From positions 13,335,806 to 13,399,805 of the forward strand of contig OZ029921.1 of assembly GCA_964023275.1 (NCBI GenBank): DNA of 64,000 nt. Reading direction: 5' to 3'. Below the pieces are notes generated by a model, which was not told the DNA's origin, did not search any database, and worked only from the letters and a program-made list of their open reading frames with translations. Of the stretch, positions 39,838 through 51,200 are shown one piece after another. How positions within the stretch are numbered: the first letter of the stretch is position 1; each line of letters opens with the position of its first letter. Origin of the DNA: Norana najaformis. Taxonomy: Eukaryota > Annelida > Clitellata > Crassiclitellata > Hormogastridae. The position numbers and the translations under genes are program-made.

Positions 39838-40185
39838 AATCGTAATCTCAAGATTTCTACAGCGCCCAGCGAAAGCTAAGATGCGGGAACCAGCTTATTC
39901 ACAGGCGCTCAGTCAAAACAAAATCGATAGGCAAAGGGGTTCGGTTCCAGGTCAAAATCCAGGAGTCAGGCAGGCAGGCAGGCAGTGAGACAGCTAAGTT
40001 GGGTGGTGTTTGCAATCGGATCTGCAAAATAGATAAGGGAAGAAGAGGAATCAGGATATGATATGCGAAAAGAAGTGTCTTCAGTTTTGAGTGGAAGACC
40101 TGCGGAGAGACTGCAAAAGGTGAAGTGATGGTGAGTTCGTAAGATGGATCAGATAATTCTGGCGGGAGTTTATTCATTTATGAGT
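39838..40185 (-). mobile_element. LINE family B, C-terminal and 3' end fragment
   Basis: Minus-strand frame MNKLPPELSDPSYELTITSP then VFHSKLKTLLFAYHIL, the LINE RT C-terminus. 3' end GGGCGCTGTAGAAATCTTGA then GATTACGATT. Confidence 0.82.
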
Positions 40186-40794
40186 TCCCTTCTCAAAATC
40201 TTTTGGGCTGACTGATCAAGAAGCGCCAAAATTGTAGCCTCACCCTGTAGCAGGATGGACTACTATAGAGGCACGAACACTACCAGCTACTACAACCGAC
40301 GCCTACTCGTAGGAGTAGACTCAACTTACACAACAGACTCTCACACAGCGACAGATGCACTAAACACTGGCCGGACTAGGTGGTATTGTCGCTGCTATTA
40401 CGATTGCTGTTACTATGGTAATCGTAATCGTAATCTCGAGAATTTCTAAAGCCCTAGGCCTACTTTCTGGACTTGAGGGCATTGCCCGCATAGCAGACGA
40501 CATTTTACTTGTGGGCTCCGACGACTCAGAAGAAGCGGCGACCGCCAACCACAACCGGAACTACGTGCCTTGCCGGAGCGATGCCACTAAAGAGGAATAA
40601 AGCTTAATCGAAAGAGTTAGGCCTACAGATAAACGATCGCCAATCATCTTCTGCGGACATGAATTGATGAGAAACGGCGTCCATCCGGACCAGCGATATA
40701 TTTCAGCGATTAACAGTATAAAGAGTGCCTCCCCAAGCGATGTCCCACATCTGCTTGGAATGGCCGAACTTCAGCGAAGTGACGGCTCCAATAC

Positions 40795-40890
40795 GTGCAT
40801 TGTAATTGCAATTGTAATTTGACATTTATAAAGCGCCACTTCAAGAATATTCATTGGGGGGGGGGGGGGGCGCTCCCGACCCAGACCTTT
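40795..40890 (-). mobile_element. LINE family A 3' tail
   Basis: TTGTAATTGCAATTGTAATT then TTATAAAGCGCCACTTCAAG, minus-strand LINE A 3' end, followed by a poly-G run (40856-40870). Confidence 0.75.
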
Positions 40891-40984
40891 TACGTCGGTT
40901 ACACAAATCTCCTCCTGGATGACATCTAATCTCCTGTGCTTGAACCCATCCAAAACCGAATTCATACATTATAGGCCTACGCGA

Positions 40985-41835
40985 CCAGCTCAAGAAAATG
41001 CCTGCAATTTAGTTAGATGTGATCTTCGATCAAAACCTCAGCTTCTCTGATCACATTACCCATCTCTCCTGCTCTTGTGTCATGCATATCCGTGACCTTC
41101 GCAGAATAAGTCCTATGCTTGACTTTAAAACTGCATAAACCATCGCCACATCCATAGTCCATGCTAAATTAGACTACTGCAATTCACTTTTTCTCAAAAA
41201 AATACCACTCAAATAAACCACCTTCGAGCTATCCAAAATGCTCTTCCTCGTGCTGTCACCAATACCCCCAAACACCATCACATAACTCCTGTTCTTAAAA
41301 TCGAGTATAAAGTCCTATCACTTACCTACAACACACTTCAGTCCTCCCAACAGTTCTATCTTCGTCAATTATTTACATTCCAACCACTCCACTCAACTCT
41401 CTCCTCTTCTGCCCTAACCCTTCTCTGCCCATCCATCACCTCATCCTTAAAATTTGTCAGTCACTTCATGGTCATAGCTGCCCCACCACTCCGGAATAAA
41501 CTCCCAAGAACTGCGACAGTTATCTGACCCATCATACAAACTCATCTATGCTCCACTGCTTGCAATTTCCGCATTGGCCTTTTACCCAAAACTGAAAACA
41601 TTCCTCTTTCACAGATCCTATCCCGACTCCCCTTCTTCCTCTTATCCCTCCGCTCCAATCTCAAACATCATCCGCAGTAGCTACCACGCTGTCTATCTGC
41701 CAGACTTTTGGAACAGAACCCTTTTTACCTATCGATTTTTGTTTTGACCGAGGGCCTGTGAATAAGCTGGTCCCCGTGACGTGGCTTTCGTTGGGCGCTG
41801 TAGAAGTCTCGATTAGGCCTACGATTACGATTACC
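40985..41835 (+). mobile_element. LINE family B, C-terminal half
   Basis: Frameshifted RT C-terminus: LDVIFDQNLSFSDHITHLSC, MHIRDLRRISPMLDF, HAKLDYCNSLF, FRNKLP-like and LKTFLF-like blocks. 3' end GGGCGCTGTAGAAGTCTCGA then ATTACGATTACC. It is inserted in the gypsy relic. Confidence 0.8.
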
Positions 41836-43285
41836 AGTGAAACCGCCATCAAATAAGACAGACTTCAGGCCCCTTCGAAAACGAAAATCCAATGAAAACT
41901 CGAGAAACAACGGGTCGGCCAAAACACGCCTAAGCGCAAACCATCATTGCCGAGAACGTAAAATGAATTTTGTTGAAGGCCAGAGATGCACAGGACGACG
42001 TTCGACAAATTAAAAAAGATGCTGATGCACGCGCCTGTCTTAGCTTATTTTGTCACGAAAAATGTTGTTCAATGCGATGCCAGTCATGCAGAACTACGAA
42101 TAGCTCTGCTCCACGACGGCAAACCAGTAAATACGCATAGCAAACGACGACAATGACAGAGCAGAATTCTCATGCACAAATTGAAAAAGAACAGCTTGCA
42201 ACTGTGTTTGGAATGGAGCGTCTTCACACCCACGTTAATACGAGGCGGATTACAGTAGAAACGGATCACAAGCCATTTATCGCCATCGCGAAAAACTCCT
42301 TATTGTCCACTCCCAAAAGCCTACAGCGCATTTTACAGCGGTTACAAAGATAGGGCCTACAATTACGAATTGGTCGACAAGCCCGACAGTCAATTCTGGC
42401 TGATACGCTGTCGCGCGTCTATCCACTGCAGACGAAAGCGACGGACATCCCGCAGCCGAGTTCCAAGATGAACTGGCAGCGTCGATAGACGAGCGACAAC
42501 TGAAGGAAGTAAAAAAGAATGGTGGCCTCCCAGAGAACAATGAACACCACTGAGGGGGCCGCACCCGAAGACGACGAACGACAACTAATAACATAGATAA
42601 CCGGCGGTTGGCCAAACTATTCCGCTGAGTGTCACAAGCCCTACAAACATATGTGGGTTTCGTACACGAGCTCATCGCAGTGGCGGTCTCGTGTTCAAAG
42701 GCCACCGTATTGTCATCTCCCGTGGAATCATGGATATCCTGACACACATCTGTGAGCCAGACATACAATATCTGGACTTGTTTAGCTTATGCGGCAGGTT
42801 TTAGCCTATATAAAGAGGTGGCAAAAGCAGTGTTAGTATTTGAGCTGTTTGAGTTAAAAATGTCATAGATTAGCGCTGTTAATAGCAATTTATGGATTCG
42901 TGTACTGTATGTTGAAAATGTTATGTTGGCGACTGCATTGTTTTGACTTAAATAAACTACAACTACTTCATTGAAAAATGAGTAGGGTCAAAGCCATACG
43001 GTCGCTATACAAAAACGTTGACATTTACATTTACAATACTGTCTTTGCTTGAGTTAACACTACAAATCGGGCAAGTCTGAAGCCCAATTTAATGACAACT
43101 GCAGATGATCACCAACAATCACCTTCAGCAAATTTGGACCAGGAACTGTGAATGTGCACCATCCACTGCAAATGGGAATTCGTTGATCTGTTTCTAGGTA
43201 TCTGCACGAGACTGCCATGGAAGCACTTCTTCACCTACACAAGCATCATTAGTACACAGATTTATTGTTTGTTAAGCATTCTAAC

Positions 43286-43500
43286 ATCGTAATCGTAAAC
43301 TCGAAATTTCTAAAGCACTACTCAAGAGTTAAGCGCAGGCCACCATGTATTCATTGAGCACTGCATCAAGTCAGTGGGGTTGTCCAAAGTTGTCAAGAAC
43401 AAAGTCCAATTGCCAGAAGACCAGAGAAAGAAGGGGGAAAGGAACGGTTAGGGTGGGTTGTGTCTAAGCTAAGAGAAATGGGAAGGCAGCAGTTTTGATG
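43286..43500 (-). mobile_element. LINE family B-like 3' end
   Basis: CATCGTAATCGTAAACTCGA then AATTTCTAAAGCACTACTC is the reverse of a GTGCTTTAGAAATTTCGAG...ATTACGATG end. Upstream limits are uncertain. Confidence 0.55.
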
Positions 43501-43944
43501 AGTTAGATTAGCAAAAAGTGCTTTTGTGAGATACTTAAAAGGTGCTGTACAATGCCGTTAACATGCATGCATACATACATTTAAGATCCTCTCCATCTCC
43601 GATAGTCAAGACGGTCCTGGATTTCATCAGGAAGCTCAGTGTCTTTCTTAGCTAGTTGGACCAAGACACAATGTACTCTGCAGTCCGGGGGGAACTGTTG
43701 CTACCACGCCTGTGCAATTATCAATAGCTGTCCTTATAACAGTTTATCAGTGAAAATCTATATTTTCTGCCAGAAACAGCTCAAGAAACATTTTCAGTTT
43801 CTTGTTCAGTGCCTTTGAGAGGTTTTAAAAGGCACTACAGAATTACCCAAATGCATACATATTTGCATGTATCCTTTGACCTCTGCTAATATCTTATCAT
43901 ACTGATAATTCATTTCATTCAGAGAAGTCTGCCACTGCCATACT

Positions 43945-44033
43945 TGGATGGTGCCAGTCCTAAGCCTGGATAAAGGAGGAAAGGAGATGCTAATCATCTT
44001 CGCCATGACACAGCACTGTTAAACAGAAACTAC
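43945..44033 (+). repeat. Dispersed repeat, GTGCCAGTCCTAAGCCTGGA type, second copy
   Basis: GGTGCCAGTCCTAAGCCTGG then ATAAAGGAGGAAAGGAGATG matches 39536-39650, ending TTAAACAGAAACTACT in both. Confidence 0.6.
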
Positions 44034-44258
44034 TTCATTCAGAGTAGCGTGGTGTGAACTACTGAACCCATATCCAAAATGGCTTCAACAGGCCAATTTC
44101 TAACATCAAAGCCACAGGCAAAACATCAAATCATCAGAACACAAAACAATGAGAAATTCTTGCTAGAATTCTTTTGTTTCTTAAGCAAATAACATAAAAA
44201 TAAACCTCTTCAAACATAAGTTTATATATTACCAATTGCTGTTATTAGAAACTAAAAC

Positions 44259-44264
44259 TTTATT
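44259..44264 (-). terminator. Candidate PRC1 poly(A) signal AATAAA
   Basis: TTTATT on the plus strand reads AATAAA on the minus strand, 946 nt past the stop codon. An ATTAAA variant at 44945-44940 would give a 3' UTR of about 265 nt. The sequence does not decide between them. Confidence 0.4.
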
Positions 44265-45209
44265 GACAAAAAAGCAGAAACTAGTCACAAAACTCAAGTT
44301 CTAACGCAACCACAAACACCAGTTACATGTGAGCCTGTGAAATCATAGCCATAACTGACACTGCTCTAGCCAAATTGTGAACATATATTATCACATATGT
44401 TTAACCATGCACATCCTCATATTCGTGAAACTTAAAAGCAGAAAAGTGACAAAGCCATAATGCGCATAATCTATTCAACTATTTTAAATATGGTACACAG
44501 AGATAACCGGTAGCAAAATCAGTTAATACAGACTAAAACATTAACACAAAAAAAATACTGATTTAAGTTTCTAAACCATCAAGTTCTGATGTCAGAACTT
44601 CCTGAATTGATATACAAAATATAGCAATTATGTGCTTATCTGCTACACCCAAGGGCTTGCTGATGTCATCAGAGCATATGCACATCATGTCTGTGGTAGC
44701 AGTACAGTGGGCAACACAATGACAGTGTAAATGTGTTGTCTGCGCAGGTCACGCTCAGAACTGTTGATGATGCAGAACTGCTAATACAGTAGTTAAAGCA
44801 TCTTTGCCTATTTGAGCACCAGTCACTGCCAAATCTCATAAGAATAAAGAGCTTACTGCATTACAAGAAATACCAGACAATTTTGAGTGCTTATTATCAC
44901 ATTATTATCAGTTAAACTGTTGTGCATTTGACTGCAATGTTTAATGCTAGATGAGAAAGTTAGCTACCACTTCACATTCTACAGACATACTTAGGAGCAA
45001 TCCAGTCAAACAATTATAATGCTTGGTCAAGTAGACATGGATGATTATAAACAAGCTCTGCTAAATGAAGAGAACAAAACAATATCATAGGACTCAATAT
45101 ACAAACATTAAGTTAACATAATTATTGCTGTATCTCTTACTACTACAATGAAAAAATTACTACAGTCAAACAAAATCACAATATCAGTGGATGCAATTAT
45201 CTTGCTGTT

Positions 45210-45260
45210 TCATTGTTTGAGCATGCTGCTTTGGATCTGTTCATCATTCTTCAGAGCAGC
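45210..45260 (-). CDS. PRC1: PRC1 terminal exon with stop
   Basis: 16 codons (AALKNDEQIQSSMLKQ) and TGA at 45212-45210, after the acceptor TAATTTTGTAG. Phase 0 fits exon d. Family similarity here is minimal, so an alternative last exon is possible. Confidence 0.6.
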   Translation of the reverse strand, partial: AALKNDEQIQSSMLKQ

Positions 45261-48200
45261 CTACAAAATTAAAAATATTACAATATTGTTTGTTAAAATG
45301 TGAATGACTAAGTTATTAAAAGTTAAATTAGTTGAAAATACAGATGAGTCTTTCATTACTTTCTCTATTTTCATAATAAATATTAACAGCTGACCATACA
45401 TAAATTCCAATAAAGCATTTTAATGCAAGCTTAGCACCACTGCCTTAATGTATAACTTGTTACTTGTTATCATGATACCTCAAATTAAATAAATAACAGC
45501 AAGGGAAAGCATCTCTGAATCTTTACATGTATATATGTATAGAATATGAGATACATGTAGTTTACTGTTTCACTACTGTGAAGTTCTATATCTGATAAAT
45601 TTCAAATAAGTAAATGATGTTAAAAAGGCCAAGACATACAGTCAGGAAGCAGCCAAAGGGTAGGCCTTGCATGTTAAGCCTTTCAAAGATCAACAGAATG
45701 AAAGTACTAGTGATAAAACAAAAATTAGCATGAGCCTTTGAAAAATTAATATCCTGTTGGTTATTTCTAGAAATCATAGCAACGTGTGACCAAAAGCAAT
45801 CACTTTGTCGGTAATAACCAAACTAACAGAATTAATAAATCTGTACATATACAAAAAGCAACATAAACTTTAGACCTGTATTGTGCATACTGTCAGTCTG
45901 AATTTGCAAAAAAAACTTTTAAATTGTGAAAAGAAACAAGCAATTGCCGAAACTAGATTTAGTGCATATATACGTATGTAGCGTATATTCTGAACTACAA
46001 ATTGTGTTTTTTTACATGAAATTCTAGGGGTGCATCTTATTGAAAGGAGCAACTTATGTAAGGGAATTTCAAAAATTTTTCAAAGTATGTATGGAAATTT
46101 CAAAATTTCTTCAAAGTAGTATTTGGCAAAGATCGAAAACAAATGAAATAATTTTAATCACTTGTTAAAAGCGAACTTAGTGAAAGCAGTATTAAACTTA
46201 TTAAAGCTTCACATGGACCAGATAAATAAGAACACTGTCACCTATTTTGTTAAGATGGACTAAACTTGTAATTGCTAATTATGTAATCTACAGTAGGTTA
46301 AGTTGGTACTGGTTTCAATTACTAAATTACTATTTCAAACCAATATTGTATGGTTTCAATTACTAAATAGACTACTATTTCAAACCAATATTGTATTATA
46401 TTATAACCCAAACAGGTAATCATTTGCTTGTGGTGGCTTGCAGCCACAAAGCTATCAACATCGCCACCTTGGATTGCAAGAAAATAGGTTGTTCTCCTAG
46501 CAAGAATTCCCAAATCATCTGTCAATATCAATCTGCAGCAATAATAACTATATGCCTGTTTCTAATCTAAACGAATTAATTTCACAATGAGCCATAAAAT
46601 ATGATCTAACTTGTGAGGTGGCATCTGATAACTGAATGTAATTATCTCTCAGAGCAAACTATTCATGCTTCTGTGCAAGTGCCTGCTTACTTATTTGCAG
46701 CACTCACCGGTGCACAGTTAGTAAAACTGAACGAGATACCGAAGAATGGAGTCACTATGGAGCCAATACCATTACTAAAAACTCATTAAGAATAATGGCA
46801 TGTTCCTGCATTGCCTAATTACATAAAGTCTGATAATTCAATACATTTCTACACTACCATTCAATTACCCATATTAAAATCTACACCTTTTATGTGATAT
46901 CCAATAGCCTGGTACCCGGCCTACTACTTCACTACCAAGGTCCATCCTCTCCTGGTTAAAACTTCTACACAAAGGCAAGTATACCCGTTATGCCTAAAAC
47001 CATTTTGCACTCCTCTTCAAGAGTAAGCATGAAGATTTCTCTGTGAATCTTCTGTCAATGGCCAAGCAAATATGTTTGCCATGAGAAAAGCAATGGCACT
47101 GTCAACAATAGGTAAGGCCTGCTTGCATACTGACATTTTGTTCTAACAGTCTGAATCATTGTATGCTGTGGAATTCCTTTAAATCGCTTTGCTTGGGGTA
47201 ACCAGCAAATGATGCAATGTATTTTATTATTCCCAATGACCATTTATTCAGTAAGCCAGATAGGTCAGTCAGAATAAATCAGACATGAAATTTCATATAT
47301 GTTATATTACATTAAAGTTATTGGAACTGCATACTGCAAAAGAATATACTTTGATATATTGTCTGAGTACTTTTCCCATCTATGAAAACAAGTAGCCAAT
47401 CTAAATTTATTTTTATAAATCTCATCAGTGTGATACATAACCAGATGGTGAAGAAAAGAATAGTTAAACCATTAATTATCATGCATCGTTCAGTAACAAA
47501 CTGAACCTTTATGTATCTCATCAATGGTATACCCGAGACAGAGCAGAACAGAATACTTAAGCAACTTGTTACCATGCTTCTTTCGGAAAAAATGCCCACA
47601 TACATTAAACCACAAGCAGGTGATGTCATGCAGCAACCCTGTGCAGTCAAGTTACAACCATACTAACGGCAAACTGCTGATAATGGCCCACAGGAGCCAC
47701 AGACATATCGATGTTAAGAGGAAGATTTTCATTCGATGGCAACCTGTTCTCTTCACTTATAGTTCTTAGGTTTGATCCACAAAGAGGCAAATGGCCCTGC
47801 AAGTGAAACATTTCAACATCACTTTCAGTCAGTCTACTTACAAATGAAACACTGGCTTTGATGGCATCTGCCATCGTGATGGAGTCTGTGGTGTCTTGCT
47901 TGGGGTGTTGGCATTTGGTTGCCTTAGATGGCAACCAAGATTGTTCCTCTTATTGGGGGTAGCAGGTCCCTTAGCTAAACTGGCACTTCCAAGCATCTTT
48001 TGATGACGGCTCTCAGATAAAACCTAGATAAAAATAGCATTCAAAATATATTTTATTTCAAAGTAAGGAACAGTTTGCAGCTAATAGCAGAGAAAGCACT
48101 TGTTCAAACCAATGTCTGACATTCAAGCATTTTCTCATTCAAACAGATCAGTGGCAAGAAGAATATTGGTCAGTGACATTAAATACTACAAAACACACAT

Positions 48201-51200
48201 GTTTACAATGTCCTTTTTACAAGGAGTACTTCCATGCCACCAATCGCAACAGGAGACAGCTCTAAGTGTTTCAAAAGGCTCATCTAAGAAGAAACCAGAT
48301 CTTTGAGGCAACAGCAAGTGCCTAATATAATTTTTTTAGGTCATTAGTAGATCCATGTAGGCTATCTACAGACTCTCTGAGCAGCACAAAGACGAGTGAC
48401 CTTCAAATGCAATGCAATCAATTGTGAATTGCATTTTAAACTGTTTTAATGTTTTACAAAATGCTCATCCTCAGCTGACTGGTAATTACTGGTAACAGTA
48501 AGTAAGTAAATCTTACAGTCATGATGCAAATCCAGACTACAAGTCACTATATTTAGGAGCAAAATCAGAAACAAGAAACCACTTTGGTTTTTTATTTAGG
48601 CTGTTCTTTATTTGCAATCTTCAGTGATAGAAATCAGCTGCGCTTATACATTTTCTGCCTACCCTGAACACATTAATTTAGATCATTTAGATAACCATGT
48701 GTGCAGTACTTCTGAGGTGGCTGAAAAGCACTCTGTTAAATGTCTTGATACATATGTCAAGTCTGTTATTTCAAACTGTAAAATCGTAGCCTTAAGAATA
48801 TAACTGTTAAGCATTTGACACCTCTGCATATATGAAGGCATAAGTAATCGCTTTATGAAGAGAATGAATAAAACCACCGACAATATTTAAACCAAAATGA
48901 TGTCACTGATACAAAAGGCAATGTTTGCCACAGTTCTGCAGATATTTTCTCTACTAGCATATTCTGCTGTAGTTCAATCGGTTTTCAAGGTCTGGCTAAT
49001 CCTCAGGGATGACATTTATCACCATTTTGGCCTTGAAAACACTCATCAGTTTATGCATTCATGCTATAGACTTACAGTCATATGTGGTACTTTCAACCGT
49101 TTAGCAGACGTGCAGTCTTGGATAGCACCTGTGAAGGGCGGCGTTGGGATGGTGGTGATCATGTGTACTGCAGACGCCAGTGCCCGTCGTCGCTGTACGA
49201 CCTTGACGCTGAACACGTCGTCATCTGTCAACTGGGGATGGAATCCTGTTGGTTGGGCTCAGTGTGTATGTGCGGGTCAGCTACGGGTGACATTTCTGGT
49301 GACCTCAGCATTGCCCGCTAATCGACAAAATTTTTGCTCTTAATGACACTTAACATCACAGGCTGGCGTACTTAAGCACCTTTGAAGCTGTTTGTTAACC
49401 CCTTTACCGTGGCATAAATTTTTTCAATTCTTTCCACATACATGCATTTATTTTTAGGTATTCTTCAGCATTTATTTTTAGGTATTCTTCAACGCATGTG
49501 ATTAAGGAAGACTGGTATTTGTAATTGTAATATTCCAGAAGACTTTCTTTGCTCTGAGAAAAAATAAATGTCAGCATATAATAACTTTTTTAAAAGTAGG
49601 CCCTGTAGTGCTCTTTATGAATTTATATAGCGCCAGTTTAGTATGTTCGCTTTGTATGATATATTCCAAAGCATGGTGCAGGAAAATCGAGAGACTTCTT
49701 ATCTTCCGAAGATAAGGAGTCTAAATCAATGGTTTTGTGGACCAGTATAGTTCAATTTCTGGTTTCTGAATGATGCCTTGGTAGATGAAAATGGCAAATA
49801 AAACCTTCAGCTCACCACAACTAACATCAATCCAACTATTCAATCTGGATCGTTTTTTCAGTCGAGGACTGCATTAGTTGGTGTGCACGTCTGTTCGTAA
49901 GGAACAAACTGAAATTTTTCACTGGAACCGTTGTGTCAGCAACTGGAACAGGCGTTCCAGGTGTTCCTATAGGCCTAAATGCTAAGCGTTTGACAAGTCC
50001 CGATTTCATCTCTTGACCACGCAGACGGCGAACTGCTGTCGTAGGCCTACTGAACGGTTTTCTGGGTATCATCACTGTCATCATTTTCTCACACAACAAT
50101 GTTACTAGAACTAAAACTTAGTTAGCTATCATCAGTCACTATCATTGGACAAACTATCATCACTTTCACACAATAAACAATGTATTTCTTCGTTAGATAA
50201 ACCATGCTTGCGACCAGCCATTTTTAGTGCGAATTATATAATTTTAGTTGTCCTGCCCAGCATATGACCTAATTTATAACATGGAAAGCCATTATTTTAA
50301 TCATAAAGTACTATTATATTTTGCAATTGCCATTAGGATGAGTTTATTCGGAATACATGGTGAGTGAATAGATGCATATCATGCGGACGAGTTAACTCGG
50401 GTTCACGCTGCATAATGGGTTTCCGCTGGACGAGTTAACACAGGGTTCACGGTAAAGGGGTTAATTGCGCGCATTAAAAATGTCTGTTTAATAATAATAA
50501 TCCGATGCACTTCTTTCCAACATCTCTAACACTGAACTTCTCAGCAAAAGTCAAAAGCTTAGCTGCACAACTCCAACTGGCTTAGACAGATCAGCCGTAA
50601 CCTGCACTCAGTCAGGACATAATTTCAGCATAATAACATTAATAGCCAAATCTTTCTAAGAGCATGTGCATCCCATATATCGATCTTTTCACTTTCATGT
50701 CTAGTACATTAACAGAATCAGACCTCATATGCCTAATCCTGTCTCGTTTTTCAATACCTAATGCCTTGGTTTCTGTCAACTTGTTTACTGCAACTTCTCA
50801 CCCACATCACAGGCAAATTTACACAAGTAAAAAATACATGCTTCAGAAATTCCTCATCAGGATCATAATGAAAATTCAGAATTCATATTTCAACACATCA
50901 TCCCAAGCTGTCATCAAACAATTACTTTCTAGCAAACATACAGCGCAATTTAACAATTTCATAATTATTGCCAACCAATCTTTTCCTTCTTGCTTAAAGC
51001 ATAATTTTACAATAAAACATTACACACCAACTCTTGGCGTATCCTGAACCACGACAGTATTAGTGCTAAGCTATCATGGTTACTGGTCTCAGGATTGCAA
51101 ATTTGCTGCAGCTAGTTTCCTGATGTTACTGAGGTCAGGACAAAAATCCCACCCTTCTCAAACTGCTCATCACAATCTTCCACAAAATGTCTTCAATCCT

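Larger units (their letters stand above)
40414..42965 (+). mobile_element. Broken Ty3/gypsy retrotransposon relic interrupted by LINE fragments
   Basis: Plus-strand remnants in expected order: RT palm with an aspartate pair (about 40460-40790), RNase H region with DHKP-type motif and frameshifts (about 41995-42440), a short piece like the start of integrase (about 42685-42755), then an LTR-like end with TATATAAAG and AATAAA (about 42776-42965). A LINE B tail (40414-40455) abuts the RT piece, and LINE A/B fragments (40795-41835) separate RT from RNase H. Several internal stops and missing domains; clearly dead. Confidence 0.75.

Noticed and set aside
40350..40450. Apparent transmembrane segment (GGIVAAITIAVTMVIVIVI)
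   Set aside because: Part of the hydrophobic run is the GTAATCGTAATC LINE B tail repeat read in frame, and a stop precedes it. Likely accidental.
46322..46531. Minus-strand 69-codon frame as an extra PRC1 exon
   Set aside because: Exon d joins the terminal exon in phase without it. The frame runs into a tandem duplication and lacks good flanking splice sites.
47647..47934. 95-codon minus-strand frame overlapping PRC1 exon c
   Set aside because: It is in a different frame from the exon that joins in phase to its neighbours, and continues past the GTAAGT donor.
50664..51047. 127-codon plus-strand frame
   Set aside because: AT-rich chance frame. The LINE C 3' end begins only later, and the frame carries no RT motif.
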